Positions 28,585-42,240 of a stretch of 64,000 bases of DNA are shown here, piece after piece. The translations under genes and the position numbers were made by a program. The first letter of the stretch is position 1. Each line of letters starts with the position of its first letter. The notes beneath the pieces were generated by a model. That model did not search any database and was not told the DNA's origin. It saw only the letters and a program-made list of their open reading frames with translations. The stretch lies in assembly GCA_036571765.1 (NCBI GenBank), contig BROE01000024.1, forward strand, positions 6,652,048 through 6,716,047. The letters are read 5' to 3'. This stretch comes from Plecoglossus altivelis. Taxonomy: Eukaryota > Chordata > Actinopteri > Osmeriformes > Plecoglossidae.

Positions 28585-30769
28585 AGATATCAGTCTCAAA
28601 CAAGTGGACATGATAATGATGCAGATTATACTGGCCCTTCATCAATAGCTTCATTGGTTCCAATTAGCTGAATGACTTCGGCCTAGTCAATAATTACTAT
28701 TCCACATTGGTTGTATCGAACAACAATATGTAATTTTGTAATTTAATGCGTCAGAATTGGCACACCAATTTCACCAATAGGCAACTTTACTTTGTTCTTA
28801 AAATACATCTTGAATAAAATTGGTTGCATGCAAAACAGTCCAAATAGTGCATTATATTTCCCCCCAAAAAAGTACCTCAGAAAGACAGACACATTTTATG
28901 TCCTTGTTCCCTCCAGACCATTAATTTAAGTAATTTATTTTCTAATGAGTCCAATTAGATTTGGTTTGCAAAAGGGCTGCCAAGTTTAATTAATCTATGA
29001 CGGGGAAATGTCCCAGATATGGTAAATCTGTGAAGCACAATATGTCTTTGGATTTTCCTCTCATTAGACAGAGAAGGCTGTGGTGGGATAGACTCAAGAT
29101 ATTGCATCAATCTTTAAGCGTACAGCTGAGAGGAGCATAGCATTGTGTGATGGACGCTTTTATTAATGGGCTTGGAAGATCAAAGTGTGCTTGAGTCGCA
29201 ACCCGATCTTCATTTTGTATGTAAAGACAATGCACATTCACAAGTTAGGGATCCAAAACGTATCATTACATCTGAAGGAACCTTTCAACGTTTTTCTATA
29301 CATAACACAGTTGCTTGTGTCTTCCTTTCTATCACATGAATCCTAAACCAAATCCTAAACCTATCCTTTAACCTATGAAGGGATGGTTCTCCCTTTAATG
29401 GAAACATTTTGAAAACAAACAAAATATCTTTAGAGTGGACAGTTCACTTATCTTTTAGAAGAGGAATGTTAAGTGTCAGGCCAGGTCTACGGTGATTGAG
29501 CCTGTGTTGAAGTACTGCCAACCCTATATTTGGGTGGACAACAAAGTAGCAGTGAGTCATCGGCATCAGTGTGCTTGTCAACCGGTAGTTTGATTAGCTT
29601 GGCATTCAATAAGAGAGCTGCAGGGTTAGAAAAGCTGGGAAGGATAGGCCCATATGGGTTTCTGCTTCCTGGGCTTTCTCTCTAATCAAATTGGGTGAGA
29701 TTATTGCCTATAATTCTGTCTTGACCAATAAAATAAGGTGTCACGATGGTGCATGTAATTAAACTCAAATCAGTAAATAATTTCACAGATTAAAAAAAAA
29801 GAAAAACTCTGAATGGTAACAGTTGGGAAAGCCAAATACCATCATTATTCTATTACTCTAATCATGTTGTTATTAAGATGTGTACTTTGTATATATAATT
29901 TTATAAACATGAATTAACTGTTTCATTTACTATAATATAGTTCCTCTGTGGATATGTGTATTAGATCAAATGATTTGATTGTTTCTGCATTTTTAATACT
30001 GTCACATGAGAACTTTGTTTAAATTGTGGATGTTTGTCCCAAGAGGCCATTCCTCATCAGTAGAGATGATGTGACCCAATGTGTCATTTCAGGATTCATG
30101 ATTGCAAAATTCAGCCAGTTACCAGGACACATACTTTAACTCTTCTACTATCACTCCTCACATAAATATGTATCCTCTATGGAGGATAGTTCAAGATTCA
30201 GTTCTGAACTTATTTCCAATTTACTGAACTGGCACAATGCAACACCACAGACCAATGCCATAACAAACATATGGTCTTATATGCAAAAAAAGCCTGCTAA
30301 TATTGATATTAGGTATGTGGCATACAATGCATTTTGTGAGTTTTATTGCACAGTGCAATGCCTGTCACTGGAAAAGGATTTCATTGTGTGCGTTGCCACG
30401 CACGTCCCAAACTAATTAATATACATAATATATTTTGAAGTTACAATTTGTAAAAGGGTTTTATTTGCATACTTAGCATAGAACACTTCTTAATGAAAGG
30501 TTTCTTTGAACGCTTTTTCCATTTTTATAAGATTGCCCAATTTCATTGTACCTCAGGCTTGTAATCATGTATTTTTAGTGGAAAGCTTATTCTTGTTTAT
30601 TGTTCCAGATAATGTAACCAGGATCCAGGACTTACCAAGCAAAGGATCCATTTGGCATGAAATCAAGAAACTAGTGTTCATGTTTCTAACTCTGTTCTTC
30701 CTGGATGTTAACATATTTCCGAAGAATAAATAACAAAAACACATTTGTGGAAATAATAATCATATTGTA

Positions 30770-30860
30770 AATAGTAATATAATGATATAATATAGTAATA
30801 TAATATATTATAATAATATAGTATAATATAGTAATATTGTAATATAGTAGATAGTAATAT
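30770..30860. repeat. AT-rich imperfect tandem repeat (TAGTAATATA-type units)
   Basis: About 90 bp that is almost pure A/T apart from regularly recurring single G residues in TAGTAATATAAT-like units. It is probably a degenerate minisatellite. Confidence 0.8.
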
Positions 30861-31600
30861 CCTTAAATGTTTTATTAATGTAGAAAAATGCTCTATGTCT
30901 GTACTGTTAAAACCTGTCCACATATACTGTAAATATCAGGACTATTATTTATTGTACTACACCTAAAGTACTGTCCTTCCATTAAGTCAGTACAGTTGGG
31001 AGTTTAAAAAAAGGATTTGGTGTCCAAGAGAAAAAATTGACCCGTGAAAATGAAAACACAGGTGATTACTAACTACAAGAAATTGGTGGAGAAATTTTGA
31101 AAATAAATGACTTCTCCCATCATATCATGGATATTCTCTGGGTGCCAGGATTTGTCATTGGACACATGTTGCCCAGTCAAACTCAGCTGATTGGCCACAC
31201 ACTAATTTTCCTCAGTGACATTAGGGTGATTGGCAAGGGCAATGAGAAAGATAACTCTTGCTTCAAATGTAAAATGACCTGTCTTTAATTATGCATATAC
31301 CTTGATAAGATATTTCATTTTTAGATTCAATCCAAATAACCGTCCCTGACCGTTTTAATGTCACAAAGTATTCAGCAACCACTCCACAGTCACAAGAGGA
31401 CAGAAGTCTTACTGAAAAGGCGGTAGAAATGATCAAGGCTGAAGGAACAGTTTCACTCTATCTTGACTGCTCCTCACCCACTGTGGCAAAGCTGAGAATG
31501 ATAATGAGTGCCTCATGGCACTGCATGATGGCAGGGACCATGAAATCAGAGAATGTAACTAATTTGACTGCAAATACCATGAGGAGTATGTGAAAAACAG

Positions 31601-31664
31601 TGAGTGAGTGAGTGAGTGAGTGAGTGAGTGAGTGAGTGAGTGAGTGAGTGAGTGAGTGAGTGAG
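31601..31664. repeat. (TGAG)16 microsatellite, uninterrupted
   Basis: Sixteen perfect TGAG units, which suggests recent expansion. Confidence 0.98.
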
Positions 31665-32302
31665 TTGGTTATTTTGGTTGTGTTCATGTGTGACTGATGG
31701 AACAATGAAAAAACTAGGGAGGACAATGATCGTTATTGTAAATACTTATATAATCTGTTACTCAAACTTATTCTAAATTAATATTCATAGCACGATGCTG
31801 TCAGAGGACAGTGGACCGAATAGAAAATCTAAATGTGACCTTAAAGCTTTTGTAACATTTATCTATGTTCATAGATGACCTTAATCCTGCACATAAGGTT
31901 AAAAAAAACAACAACTGTAATTGGTATTCATCATCATGTCTAAGTTCATTTATTGTAGTATTATTATGCCCATAGAGAAATTGTTATTGGAAATGAATGT
32001 GGGTTTCACTGAAAAAAATGCTAAGGTTTAATAAGCAGTCCTCATTAATTTAAATAATAGATTAACTGTCATGTCCATTCAACAATATATTGATATGATG
32101 AGTTGTAATATCTGACCAGTCCAGTCCTACAAAGTAAGATTAGTAACCAGAACCACACAAGTTACATTCACAGTCAAATCTAAAGATTGCAGAGTTGCAC
32201 ACAGTAGCTCAAGTTAACCTTGAGGAATACAGGGCTCCCCTGTGGACAGTTATGTACATCCTGTAGATCCTTGTACTGTCAGAAGCTAGTCTTCATGTGT
32301 TT

Positions 32303-32333
32303 TGACTGTACTCGACACAGTTAAGTACAGTCA
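32303..32333. repeat. Perfect 10-bp inverted repeat with 11-nt loop
   Basis: TGACTGTACT (32,303-32,312) pairs with AGTACAGTCA (32,324-32,333). A run of ACTAT units follows at once. Confidence 0.93.
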
Positions 32334-33534
32334 TACTATACACTATACTATACTATACAATGTCAAAGGATGATACCTACACTTTGATGTATCGCTGTAC
32401 TGTACGTTTACAGTAAGTCAGATGATGGCAGTCCTTCATTGCAAAAGTAATGGGGATACGTTCTAGGAGTTATGAATGGGATTAGTTCAGCAAAGTTCTC
32501 CTAAATGCCTGTCATCGGTGCGATGAATCTTACTGTCTGTGCCACAGGGTTCTGGGGAAGGGATTACAGCCATAGCCCTGTGGCAGCTACTCAGAAACAA
32601 GCTAACAGTTACTTTTAATATCCTATTGAGCCTTTTAGAGCATTGTTGAGAACTGCCACTGCAAATAAAGATTATGCGCAGCTGAAAAGCTTTAACTTCA
32701 GAAACAATAACTTCAACTGGTAGAAGGCTGACGTCTCATAAAGTATCTGTTAAAAATGCACCTTTTGGACTTTTCAGTTCTTTAACTGACAGAGGTTCTT
32801 TAAGTCTAGTGTTTGAAGTGAATACACAATTTGCATCACTTCAGTTGCAGTTCTTCAAATGAGGGACATTTTATCTCTGTGAATAGCACAGATACAATGA
32901 AAATGATCTGTTACTTTCAGTATTTTGGGATGCTTCCAGCCTCTAAACTGGAATGAGGTGTTCTTTGCTGCCTGGATACAAGAAAAAAGGGTTAGGCGGT
33001 CAGCAGATGTAATTGATCATGTATTGTGGAATCCATAAGAGGAAACCAATTATTTGTGAATACTAAATGGATTTTGAGTAAGATCAGCAAACAGTAACCC
33101 ACTCAAAGATGAACAAGTTCAATATATCCACAGGAGGCCAATACCAGGTTGTTTTTCTCATAACCAACTCAGACTTTCACCAGCAATAATTATGAAGAGA
33201 CTAGTCATTGCTTCAGGGGGGATGAAGATCAGTTGGAATAAGAATTGTATCCATATATTCTATTGTTTAAGGTATCTCTGAATAATTTGACTTAATGGAT
33301 ACAAATATTTTTCTGAAGAAATATGCAGCAAAACACAAGACAATTTACCTCAGAAGTTTATTAGCAAATAATTCCATATCCCTATTCCTTGTTACTATAG
33401 CATGTTACAGCCGTTTCACAGCGGAATAATAAGGAGCAATTGCCTAGTCTATTTGTCTGAAAAGTGCTCTCCAGAGTGTCTCCTTCTGGTACACCTGAAA
33501 AAAAGAAAAACACACTGCACAAACAAGAGTGCTA

Positions 33535-33580
33535 TCTGTCTCTCTCTCTCTCTCTCTTTCTTTCTCTCTTTCTTTCTTTA

Positions 33581-33627
<47 letters not shown>

Positions 33628-33634
33628 GACACAC
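33535..33634. repeat. Compound (CT)n / (CTTT)n / (CA)n microsatellite
   Basis: A 100-bp pyrimidine run of CT with CTTT interruptions that switches to CA at about 33,613. Overlapping serine/leucine-rich or Arg/Glu-rich frames are repeat artefacts. Confidence 0.97.
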
Positions 33635-34040
33635 AAAAGAGGGCTACACAGTCAACTCCTGTGTCAACTATACTGCCCCTATGTGCCCCATCTGTGGGAA
33701 CCCTGATGACAAACCTCAAATTGAATCATCCACAGGCAAACATGGCAATGATGTACGAGCCTCCATCTTGGACACTTATGTTGCCATCTCGCATTGTGAT
33801 AAATTACCCTGGCATGATCTCTCCACAATCCAGTCATCCGGCTGGGCCAATGAAGATGGCTATACAAAAATAAAGCGGACGTGATGCTCAGCAGAGAGAG
33901 GAAGATAGAAATAGTCTGTTGTTGTGGTGTAAGGAACTGTGGCTACGGCAGTGATCTATGAGTACATCTCCAGTACCCATCTCGTTGTTTGAGTGTTAGT
34001 CCTACTCAGTTGTGCATTGCACTTGTTTTGTTAGCTGACG

Positions 34041-34041
<1 letters not shown>

Positions 34042-34088
<47 letters not shown>
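34042..34088. repeat. (CT)n microsatellite
   Basis: About 21 CT units ending CTCCCTC. Confidence 0.97.
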
Positions 34089-34092
<4 letters not shown>

Positions 34093-37000
34093 ATGGGCTG
34101 GGTTAGAAATATTATATTCAATTATAAACATTATAGCCACCACTCTAATTCAATAAATGTGCTCTGCAGAAATACCAGTCATTGGTGGTACATATTGTTA
34201 CATCACTATATTCATTATTTTATCATGATTTATTTTTAAGCTCACTTCCAAACAAGAGGAAAATTATGGTATTTTACAATGGCACCATATTCAAGAGAGC
34301 TCTCATCATGACTAGCGTGCAGCTCTAGTGGGTGCATATGTGCTAATAAACAAGACCACTGCGTGGATAAATATTGGGTTGAGTTTGGTTGTTTTGTGAT
34401 TGTGAGGGCTATTTTTGTCAGTTACATCATATCACAAACTGTCTATTTAACAACAATGGAACTTAAGTTGTGAGACACACGCTTTCTGGTTGGTTACTGA
34501 GAAGTGTCCAGAAGACCGGAGGTTGGTCATCTCTTGGTCAGAGCTATATATCTGTTACAATGCAAAGTAAGTATGTTGAGTTTATAAGATCAGTTTTAGA
34601 CTGATTGATCATTGATGGCTCTCCTTAATTATCTATCACATGGTGTTTCTGCTGAAAACAATTCAGGGAAATAATCACTGACCAAAATAATATTATTGTT
34701 TTGCTTTAGGATTTTTCAATCATAATATTTTTAATTCAACTCATCTCCTGTCTGGCATTACTTCACTGAACGCATGTCCAAACAACAGGTGTCAATTTTT
34801 GAACGCAGATAGACTTGACCCCACATAAAAAACACCTGAAACTCATGAGTCATGTAAAAGTCAATGTTTCCCCAAATAGTCTAGATATGTCCGTAAGCTA
34901 GCAAAGCATCTGGTGTTGGCGTTGCGACCCCCCCCCCCAGTCAGCTCAGGCAGGGGGGATGGGTGGTAGAGAAAGTGATGAGGGGGGTTCCGGAGGGGGC
35001 CGTCGCCAAGCCAGTGATAGACACCCAGGACCGTACAGCTCCTGGGCATCTTTGGTAGTTAATCACAGATTTCCTAATCATTAACATGATTTACAGAGAG
35101 CTGTGGCACATTGCGCAAGAGGTGCCTAGCTCTGTTGAGGAATTGATGAGTAATAATTGTAGATAGTCAAGCTAATAATACTGCATGGGGGCTTTTGACT
35201 CTATGTGTATACGCAACGCAGCTTTACCTGCTGCTCATGTAAACAGTAATCAACCAACATGTGATTAAGCATATCAGAATCTTGCCCAAAATACAATTTT
35301 GAGGCCGGTTATATACCCCAGTTTCCATGTTGTGAACAGAGCACTCATTCATTTTGTAGGTGAACTACAAGAAGACTTGTCTTCCACCCTCCTGCCAAGC
35401 CTGTCTCCTGCAAAGAGCAGCCAGAGTGAAAGAACACTGCCGTTCGATACTTTCTGATTTGATTTATCTGTGTATGACAAGTTTCAAAGGGAAACAGTAA
35501 GACAGAAAAGAATGCTGGCAGCTCTGAGCAGGATATGTGCATCCCTCTTTTTTAATGGGGTTGAGATCGACAGTCTACAGTGTCACTGCTTGTCAGAGTG
35601 GAGACTGGAGGAACAGTGTGGAAGCTGAGTTGTTCTGAAAGTAGTCGTACATGCTTCTCTCTGCTACCAGTCAACTGAATGCCAAAAGAGTGCTTGGACT
35701 GAGGAAGGCATGACCATAGCAACCAGCAAAAAAAACAAGCCTTGATCGAGGCAGAGGTATGGATGCCATTGGAAGATGCAAGGGCCGGTGAAATAATCCA
35801 GCCATTAATCAGAAATTGTAACTCAGATAAGATGACATGACCACACATTTATCTCTTTTCTTATCCAGTTTGTCCTGATAGAGGGCGAGGGTATGGAGGA
35901 AGAAAAATAGAGGTCTGGAGAGGTTGGACAATGGGTCAATGGGGGTGATTTGGCTTGAAACATAGCTCTTCCACCCTTCAGCAAAGTTACTTCATCAAAG
36001 ACTCACCTGATCACTAGCCAGCTCCAATTTTGATGCAAAGTACAAATGAATCTGTGCATTCAAGAACATAATATCTCTTGAGTCAAGGCTAATCAATAAT
36101 ATGTTTGATTGCAGGGAACACATTTTATTGTGTTGATTTGTTATAGAAACAGAATAGCAAACAAAAGCACATTGCAACAGCTATTGCTAGTAATTTTGTC
36201 AACATGTCATTTAGACATGAAATGTATTCCTCTCAAAGTCCGTGCCATGCATTTCACCATCACATGTATTTTTATACTACTCTCTGTAGCCAAGCATTGT
36301 TTTCCTCAAATATCCGCTGACAGACATTGGAATCAGGCATGGCAATGTATTAACATTTAATTTGCTTCAATTTGATCCACTACAGTGCTGCTTCTAACTC
36401 ACTTACACGTTCAGGAAACAGTGTGCAGACTCTAATATACACAACAACAGCAGTTGGTACACAGGATGCTGGGGCTTGGCAAACATCTGATACAACTCTC
36501 TGAGTTTCTAAGTGTAAAGCTGTGAGACATATACAGGTCAAAAGGCCATCCACTCTTAAATAATGTATGGCACATGCGATTTGATGCTGTGCTGCTCTCT
36601 CCATAGTCTCTCACCCCATCTGTATTTATACTTTTCCAAAGCGAAGAGAAAACTAGAAGCTTTAATGACTGCTTTAAAGAAGAGAAGATGTCACTCATAA
36701 ACAGGGTTTGGAAAGCATATGATTGGTGAAAGTATGAGGTCTGAGAACCACCCTCCATGTTTGATGAAGTTGTCCGTTTTTTCAGTCTGGAATAGGGAAT
36801 GGGAACTTGTTCGGTCACTTTAAACAGGGTGGTCGGGATTCAGAGTGCAGCACTTGAGTGAAAGGCATCCTTGGCACAAGGCCATTGGTCAAGGCTGACA
36901 TTCTCTGAGATAACCACTGTCACAGCAGTTTTATCAGGGATGTGGATCACTGTATCTTGGACAGTGTGTGTGGAAGTCATCGATCTCACGTTGCTAACAA

Positions 37001-40000
37001 AGACTGATTAATATTGGTCCAGAAGCAAATGGTTTCTGACTGTTCAGCTCGGGACACTCCAATCATGATGGTAAAAGTCGTAGTGTCTAATTTTGTTAAA
37101 TGACCGTATTATGAACAGGTGATACAAATGCGATTGTAAGTTTTCTGTTTAGTTAGCCATAGTTGCTACCTGACTGATTGCTAGTGCTAGCCTTTTGTTT
37201 TTACTGTTCATGAAAGTTGTCTATATACATTTCATGTCTTTCCTTCAAAACCTTTGTAGACTTGAAGTACATTTTGCTGTGTGCATACTCCATGCAGTTT
37301 AGTATGTTGTGCCGGTGGGTGTTAATGTGATTGTTTCACAAACATTGCATACTTACAACATTAAGCATCCTTAAGCATAGGTATGGAGCTTCTGGTTCTC
37401 TGCTTCCTGTCAGACCACAGCTTTCAATGTGTCAATTATATTTCATGAACAGTATTTAAGATGTGTTAAATTCACACTCCGTAGAATGTAAACATATCTG
37501 TTTATACATTTGAGTCATGGTGATTAATGTCTGACTTTTCTTATGGAAACAAGCCGATAGTTGCTATACAATCATGGGTCATGTTCACATAAAGGTGTAA
37601 ATGAGTTAACAGTGGAACATGTCATTATGGATGGAGAGCCTGTGTATGCCCCTGTATCCCGAGGTCTCTGTCATGATTGCTGGGTCATCAGCTCCTCGGT
37701 TATGGGGATTTACAAATTAATTAGAAAACTAATTACCAGAAAAAAGGTTTCCTCGTGCCCATGTTAGAGTCCATGTCTTTGGTTGTGGCTAATAGATTTG
37801 TGGGTAGGCACAAAAGCAAAGGCACCTTCATGATGCTTGATGCTGAACATTTAGGAACAAAGTTTGCATGTAATATCAAATCAAGTTTCTCTCTGTTTGC
37901 ATTCATGATCTTCAAATAATAATGTGTGTAATATTAAGCTTTGATGCACAAACATAATGTATACACGTTATCTTAAATTTTCCTTTGATAATAGGTATGA
38001 ATATAACAGCATAAGGATGTCTGTACCTCGCATTATATATATAATAAAGCCACCAATAACAAAGAAGTTTGTATCACCAGAGGTTCTGCGATTATCGGTT
38101 TCATGATTCAACTCATTATATCACCCCCCACCATTTACTAAGTATATTGATCTACCTTTTTACTCATGTATTTTCAGTATCAAAGGGGGCTTTGGTGATC
38201 TCAAAAGACAACTATAGCTTGTGACTGTCTTTCTACTGTAGTTTGATGTTTGTTAATGATCAACAAAAGAGTCCAGTGTAGTTCACAAATTGCCATGTTG
38301 TCCTTTAACAAGCTGAATTGTTCAATATGCCATCATAAAGATGTATTAGATTGAGATTCTCTCCTAGATTTAATCCATCGGTTGTCTCACTGCAGCAACA
38401 TTTGCCTTTGTTCTCAATTTACATTAATTGAAATATATCTGTTGAACATTCCTTAAAACTGGTTTAAAAATGTAGATTGGTTGTTGTGGATGACAAGATT
38501 GGTTGAAACACCTAATACATGCTTGTGTAAAGTAAAAGCAAAATGGTGGGTAGCACCAGTATCCTGTGGTGAAAGAATAACAGGGTCTGTCTCTTCACGC
38601 TTAACATTTCATTTCTCAGCACAACCATGAGTTCAACCTGACCTGTTAAGTCTGCTGTCTAGCCGTAACTTCTCAGAGAGGGGCTCCCTAGCCCTAACCT
38701 TTATTTAAACCAGAATAGGTAGAATGTATTTTGTCATCACCACACGCAAAATAATGCATATGTCAACGTGATTTCAGATTCCAAAGACAAAAAAGAATAG
38801 TACAAGGCAAAAGAGTACCAGAAACGAGAGAGAAAGAGGCCTTTGCAAAGGCTTTGAGGAACAGAAACGGAACGGCTGGAAACTGTTACTGGAAGGACCA
38901 TACAGATACTCAGATAACACGTACAGAAGTTTTTGTCACCTCAGGTTCTGCTGCCAGTGATTAGGCCCTACAGGGTATCTTTGGGGCATTTGTTGGGGAG
39001 AACCTACCATGGTTCTAACTGAGATTGTGTGTTGCTAACACTCAGCACTATTATGTGAAATGTTTAAGGAAAGAAGCAGAGACACAAGACCCAGTAGCGT
39101 AAATGTTTCTTGTTGATTAAAAAATGAAGGCTTCTCACGTCTTGGTTTATCGATCTGTGCTTTTAGTGTCGAAAACAAATACGATATAGTTGACATCAAA
39201 CAACTCACACAAGGGTTTATTGGCTTTCAAGTTGGATTTTTGTGGGCTATTTGATACAGATCTAAAAGAAAAAAGTGTGGAAACTCACTACATATAGCCA
39301 TTAGTTGGTTCTCAGTGTCTGTCTTCTGTCCGACATGCACAAATCAACCCACAACACGGGTCAGCTCCTATACCTTCGGCTTCAATTCCTATCATCCCTT
39401 GAATAATGTCCAAAACTTGGACTGATCAAAGTTCAGAATCGGCATTTTGTTACTGTGGCATTGCTTGGGTCCACATCACAAGTCAGATAACTTCTTCACA
39501 CCTCTAAATGTATCTTGTATCTGTATATCCTTGGAGTAGTTTGAGAGGTATCATTTAAATTAAATTCATTTGAAGCTGGATTGCTGCTGTCACGGCATAA
39601 CCTTTGGTGGGTCATTGGTAACCTCGAGCCTGTCTCCTCTTGAAACCACTGTGTAGCTGTCGCTCTTCTACTGTCCACTACATATTGAACCGATGTTTTG
39701 ATGCACATATACTTTGTCAAGGAATGCATACCCATTCAAATATCCTTACCAATTTTCGGTAGCACACCTTTTTTCTCATACTGTGTTTTCAAGTTTTCAA
39801 GCAGCATGCATTTGTGCAAGTGAGGATGATGTCAGAGAAAGACGTAGTCCTAGGAAGAAACAAGAGAGTTCTGACTAGGCCTTAACTTATTTATATTTAT
39901 GGTTACAAAATTAATGACTTTCCACTGATCATAATTCCATTTTGAGATCAGTGAGGCTTCTCAAATCAAATATGACAATACATTTTTTGTTCAATTACAC

Positions 40001-42144
40001 ACACTTCTCAGAACCTGAAATCTTTCGATGCCTGATCATAATTTAATTGACTTTGTTGTCAATTAAATATTAGTCAGTTAAGGTCTGTAGATAATTCAAT
40101 ATAGTTGTGTGAATACCTAGACAGTGCTTTTTTAATAATGTGAAACATACTCTACACACAGTACGGTGACAACACAGTGACATGTTACTTACAAGTACTT
40201 GATTATTGACGCGTCCAAAGTATTACGCTTTAAAAATGGATTTGTTTGAAAATCCTTCTTCTTTCAACACGGTACTGTTGTGCTTTTACTGCAGTGAACC
40301 CTTCAACAGCTGGGCAATTGTTTAAAAGATTGTATGGATTCTACTACATATGAGATCACAGTGAAATATAAGACCGAACTTGTGGGGTCCTTACCTTCAT
40401 GTCCATTAAGATTCAACAGCTGCACATCTGAAACATGCCCAACAATAGGATTAGATGTTTGTACTGTATTAACTACATTCCCTGGGAGACATAGGAGATC
40501 TAAGAATGGTGCTAAGGAGTAGTGAGGGCCCTGGAGGTGAAAAGAAGTGCAGCAAGCCAGTGATGCTGATAGCATCTGACACAGAGAATCTAGATTGTTT
40601 CTCGGAACGCTTCTACCTGAACAAGCTGTTGTACTATTACAGAAAACTTTGTTTTAATGTTGCAAACTCACATCTAAGTGGTGTAAGTATGTTGTATGTG
40701 TGTGGAGGGGGGGTATTGAATGGCCTTAAAAAAGGCAACCTTGTATTAAGCCACTATTTTACTTGTAAATGTTCAACGTCGGGGCATATGCTGGGACGAG
40801 GAATGTGTTTGAGGTGTTAGCAAGTCTCATTTCAGAAATAAAAACTTTTCTATAAGCTATATTTCTGCACAATGTCTTTATTTTTTCCTCTGATGTTTGC
40901 ACAGTGCTGTTTGGAGTCTGTAACAACAACACAGTCCCAGGGGCGCAAATTGCAAGAAAATTAATACTAATTCTATGCAGAGATGTACAAAATAGTTTTT
41001 TTTGTAGTGGCTTGTTAGTGTGGGACACCAATAATAAACAAGCATGCACACACAAACACAAACCTAATTTTCTCACCCGATGACACCACACTCGTGTAAA
41101 TAATAAAGGGTGCAGACTTGGCTTCATATCAGAGGAGGGCTATATCAGTACTAGTTTTGATGTTAATTAGTCCAACCTGTATGCAGTATTATTCCAAATG
41201 ATGCTATACAGAGTTGGAGTTTATTATCTATTCAGACTGATATTGGGAGATCCTTACACCAGGACACATTTTGGTGAGCAGTCCTTCTGCTCCCTTTAAA
41301 TTATTCATGGGGATTTCAGCCCTGAGTGACATCCTATGCTTTCAAAGTTACTCCAACGTTACGTTTATCAGCTTGGGTACAACGCACATTATATGTATTG
41401 GCTTGCAGAGGCTTATCACTCTTTCTCTCTCTCTTGTGCTCTCTTTTTCTCTTTCTCCCTTTCCTCGGCATCAAACAATCTCATGATATATTATCTTTCT
41501 CAATTTCCCCCTCCACTGAATTAAAATGCTATATCACTTTCAAATAGCCCACATTTTACAGAGATGTATTGATATGCATCCAAGAAGGCGCCCATAATCA
41601 AAAGATATGACGAAGTGTCCAGTACGATGGCACGCCAGCCACACCGCCCGCGCACACGCACTGTCGGCCAAGTCACCACAATGAAGAGATGTGGAGATGA
41701 AGGGATGGAGAACACCCCCCCCAACCCCTATGATTTACAAGTTATGGGCCTTTTCTCCTTCGTTCCACTGTCATTGAAAGAGGATTAGGGGGGATGGTTG
41801 GGGGGTGATGGCATTAGACATCAAACATCACAGAGTGAATCCATCAGAGCAGAGGCTTTCAATTCAACCTCGTGAAGTCTGTGCTCTCGCTTTTTCTTTT
41901 TATTCTCTCTTTCTGTCTTTCTTTATCACTCTTTAACCATCCATTTCTCAAACAACAATCATTCATAGGGTGTGAATCTTGTTGTTTCTTCCACGAGCCC
42001 AGCCTTGTTCAGCCTCTAACCTCCCCTACCTCCCTGCTCCCAAGCAACTGACGCTTGAGGGATGTGAAGCACTCTATTCTCTGCCTCATCCTTTCCTTCT
42101 CCTACCTTTGCCCCTTTTTTCTTTTTCTCCCTCTCACTTTCTTT

Positions 42145-42240
42145 ATCGGCAACTTGTGAATAGCGGCCAATCAGGAGCCCTCTCTGCCTCAGCCTCCCTG
42201 ACATCCTCAGCGAGAGGCGGTGCACTGCCGCGGAGTGAGT
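42145..42240 (+). promoter_or_regulatory. Putative core promoter of the cadherin gene (CCAAT box, CpG cluster)
   Basis: A consensus CCAAT box, CCAATCAG, lies at 42167-42174 in a short stretch with several CpGs (TATCGGC, AGCGGCC, CAGCGAG, GAGGCGG, GCCGCGG), unusual in this CpG-poor window. No TATA box is seen. Transcription might begin about 60-100 bp downstream, near 42,230-42,260. This is inferred from motif, composition and position upstream of the coding exons; no transcript evidence is available here. Confidence 0.45.

Larger units (their letters stand above)
10051..30769. other. Gene-poor upstream region, part 2
   Basis: About 20 kb without a recognisable exon, RNA gene or intact transposon. 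It contains microsatellites near 15,950 and 19,790, two perfect inverted repeats (11,462 and 28,561), a small CpG cluster near 20,046-20,090, and AT-rich blocks with homeodomain- or POU-like motifs near 27,690 and 28,920. Most of it is plain AT-rich sequence. Confidence 0.7.
30861..42144. other. Gene-poor upstream region, part 3
   Basis: Non-coding sequence with (TGAG)16, two CT arrays, an inverted repeat at 32,303 and a G/C-rich patch at 34,910-35,045. Pyrimidine-rich stretches (about 41,420-41,470 and 41,885-41,935) lead into the putative promoter. No conserved exon was recognised. Confidence 0.65.

Noticed and set aside
33402..33884. 160-codon open frame on the + strand across a CT/CA microsatellite
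   Set aside because: Most of the frame is repeat-encoded Ser/Leu; the unique tail has no recognisable motif, no splice context, and the overlapping frames on both strands are equally open.
36432..36818. 128-codon minus-strand open frame
   Set aside because: No domain, no signal sequence and no conserved motif was recognised, and it has an overlapping open frame in another phase; probably chance in a 42-kb non-coding region.
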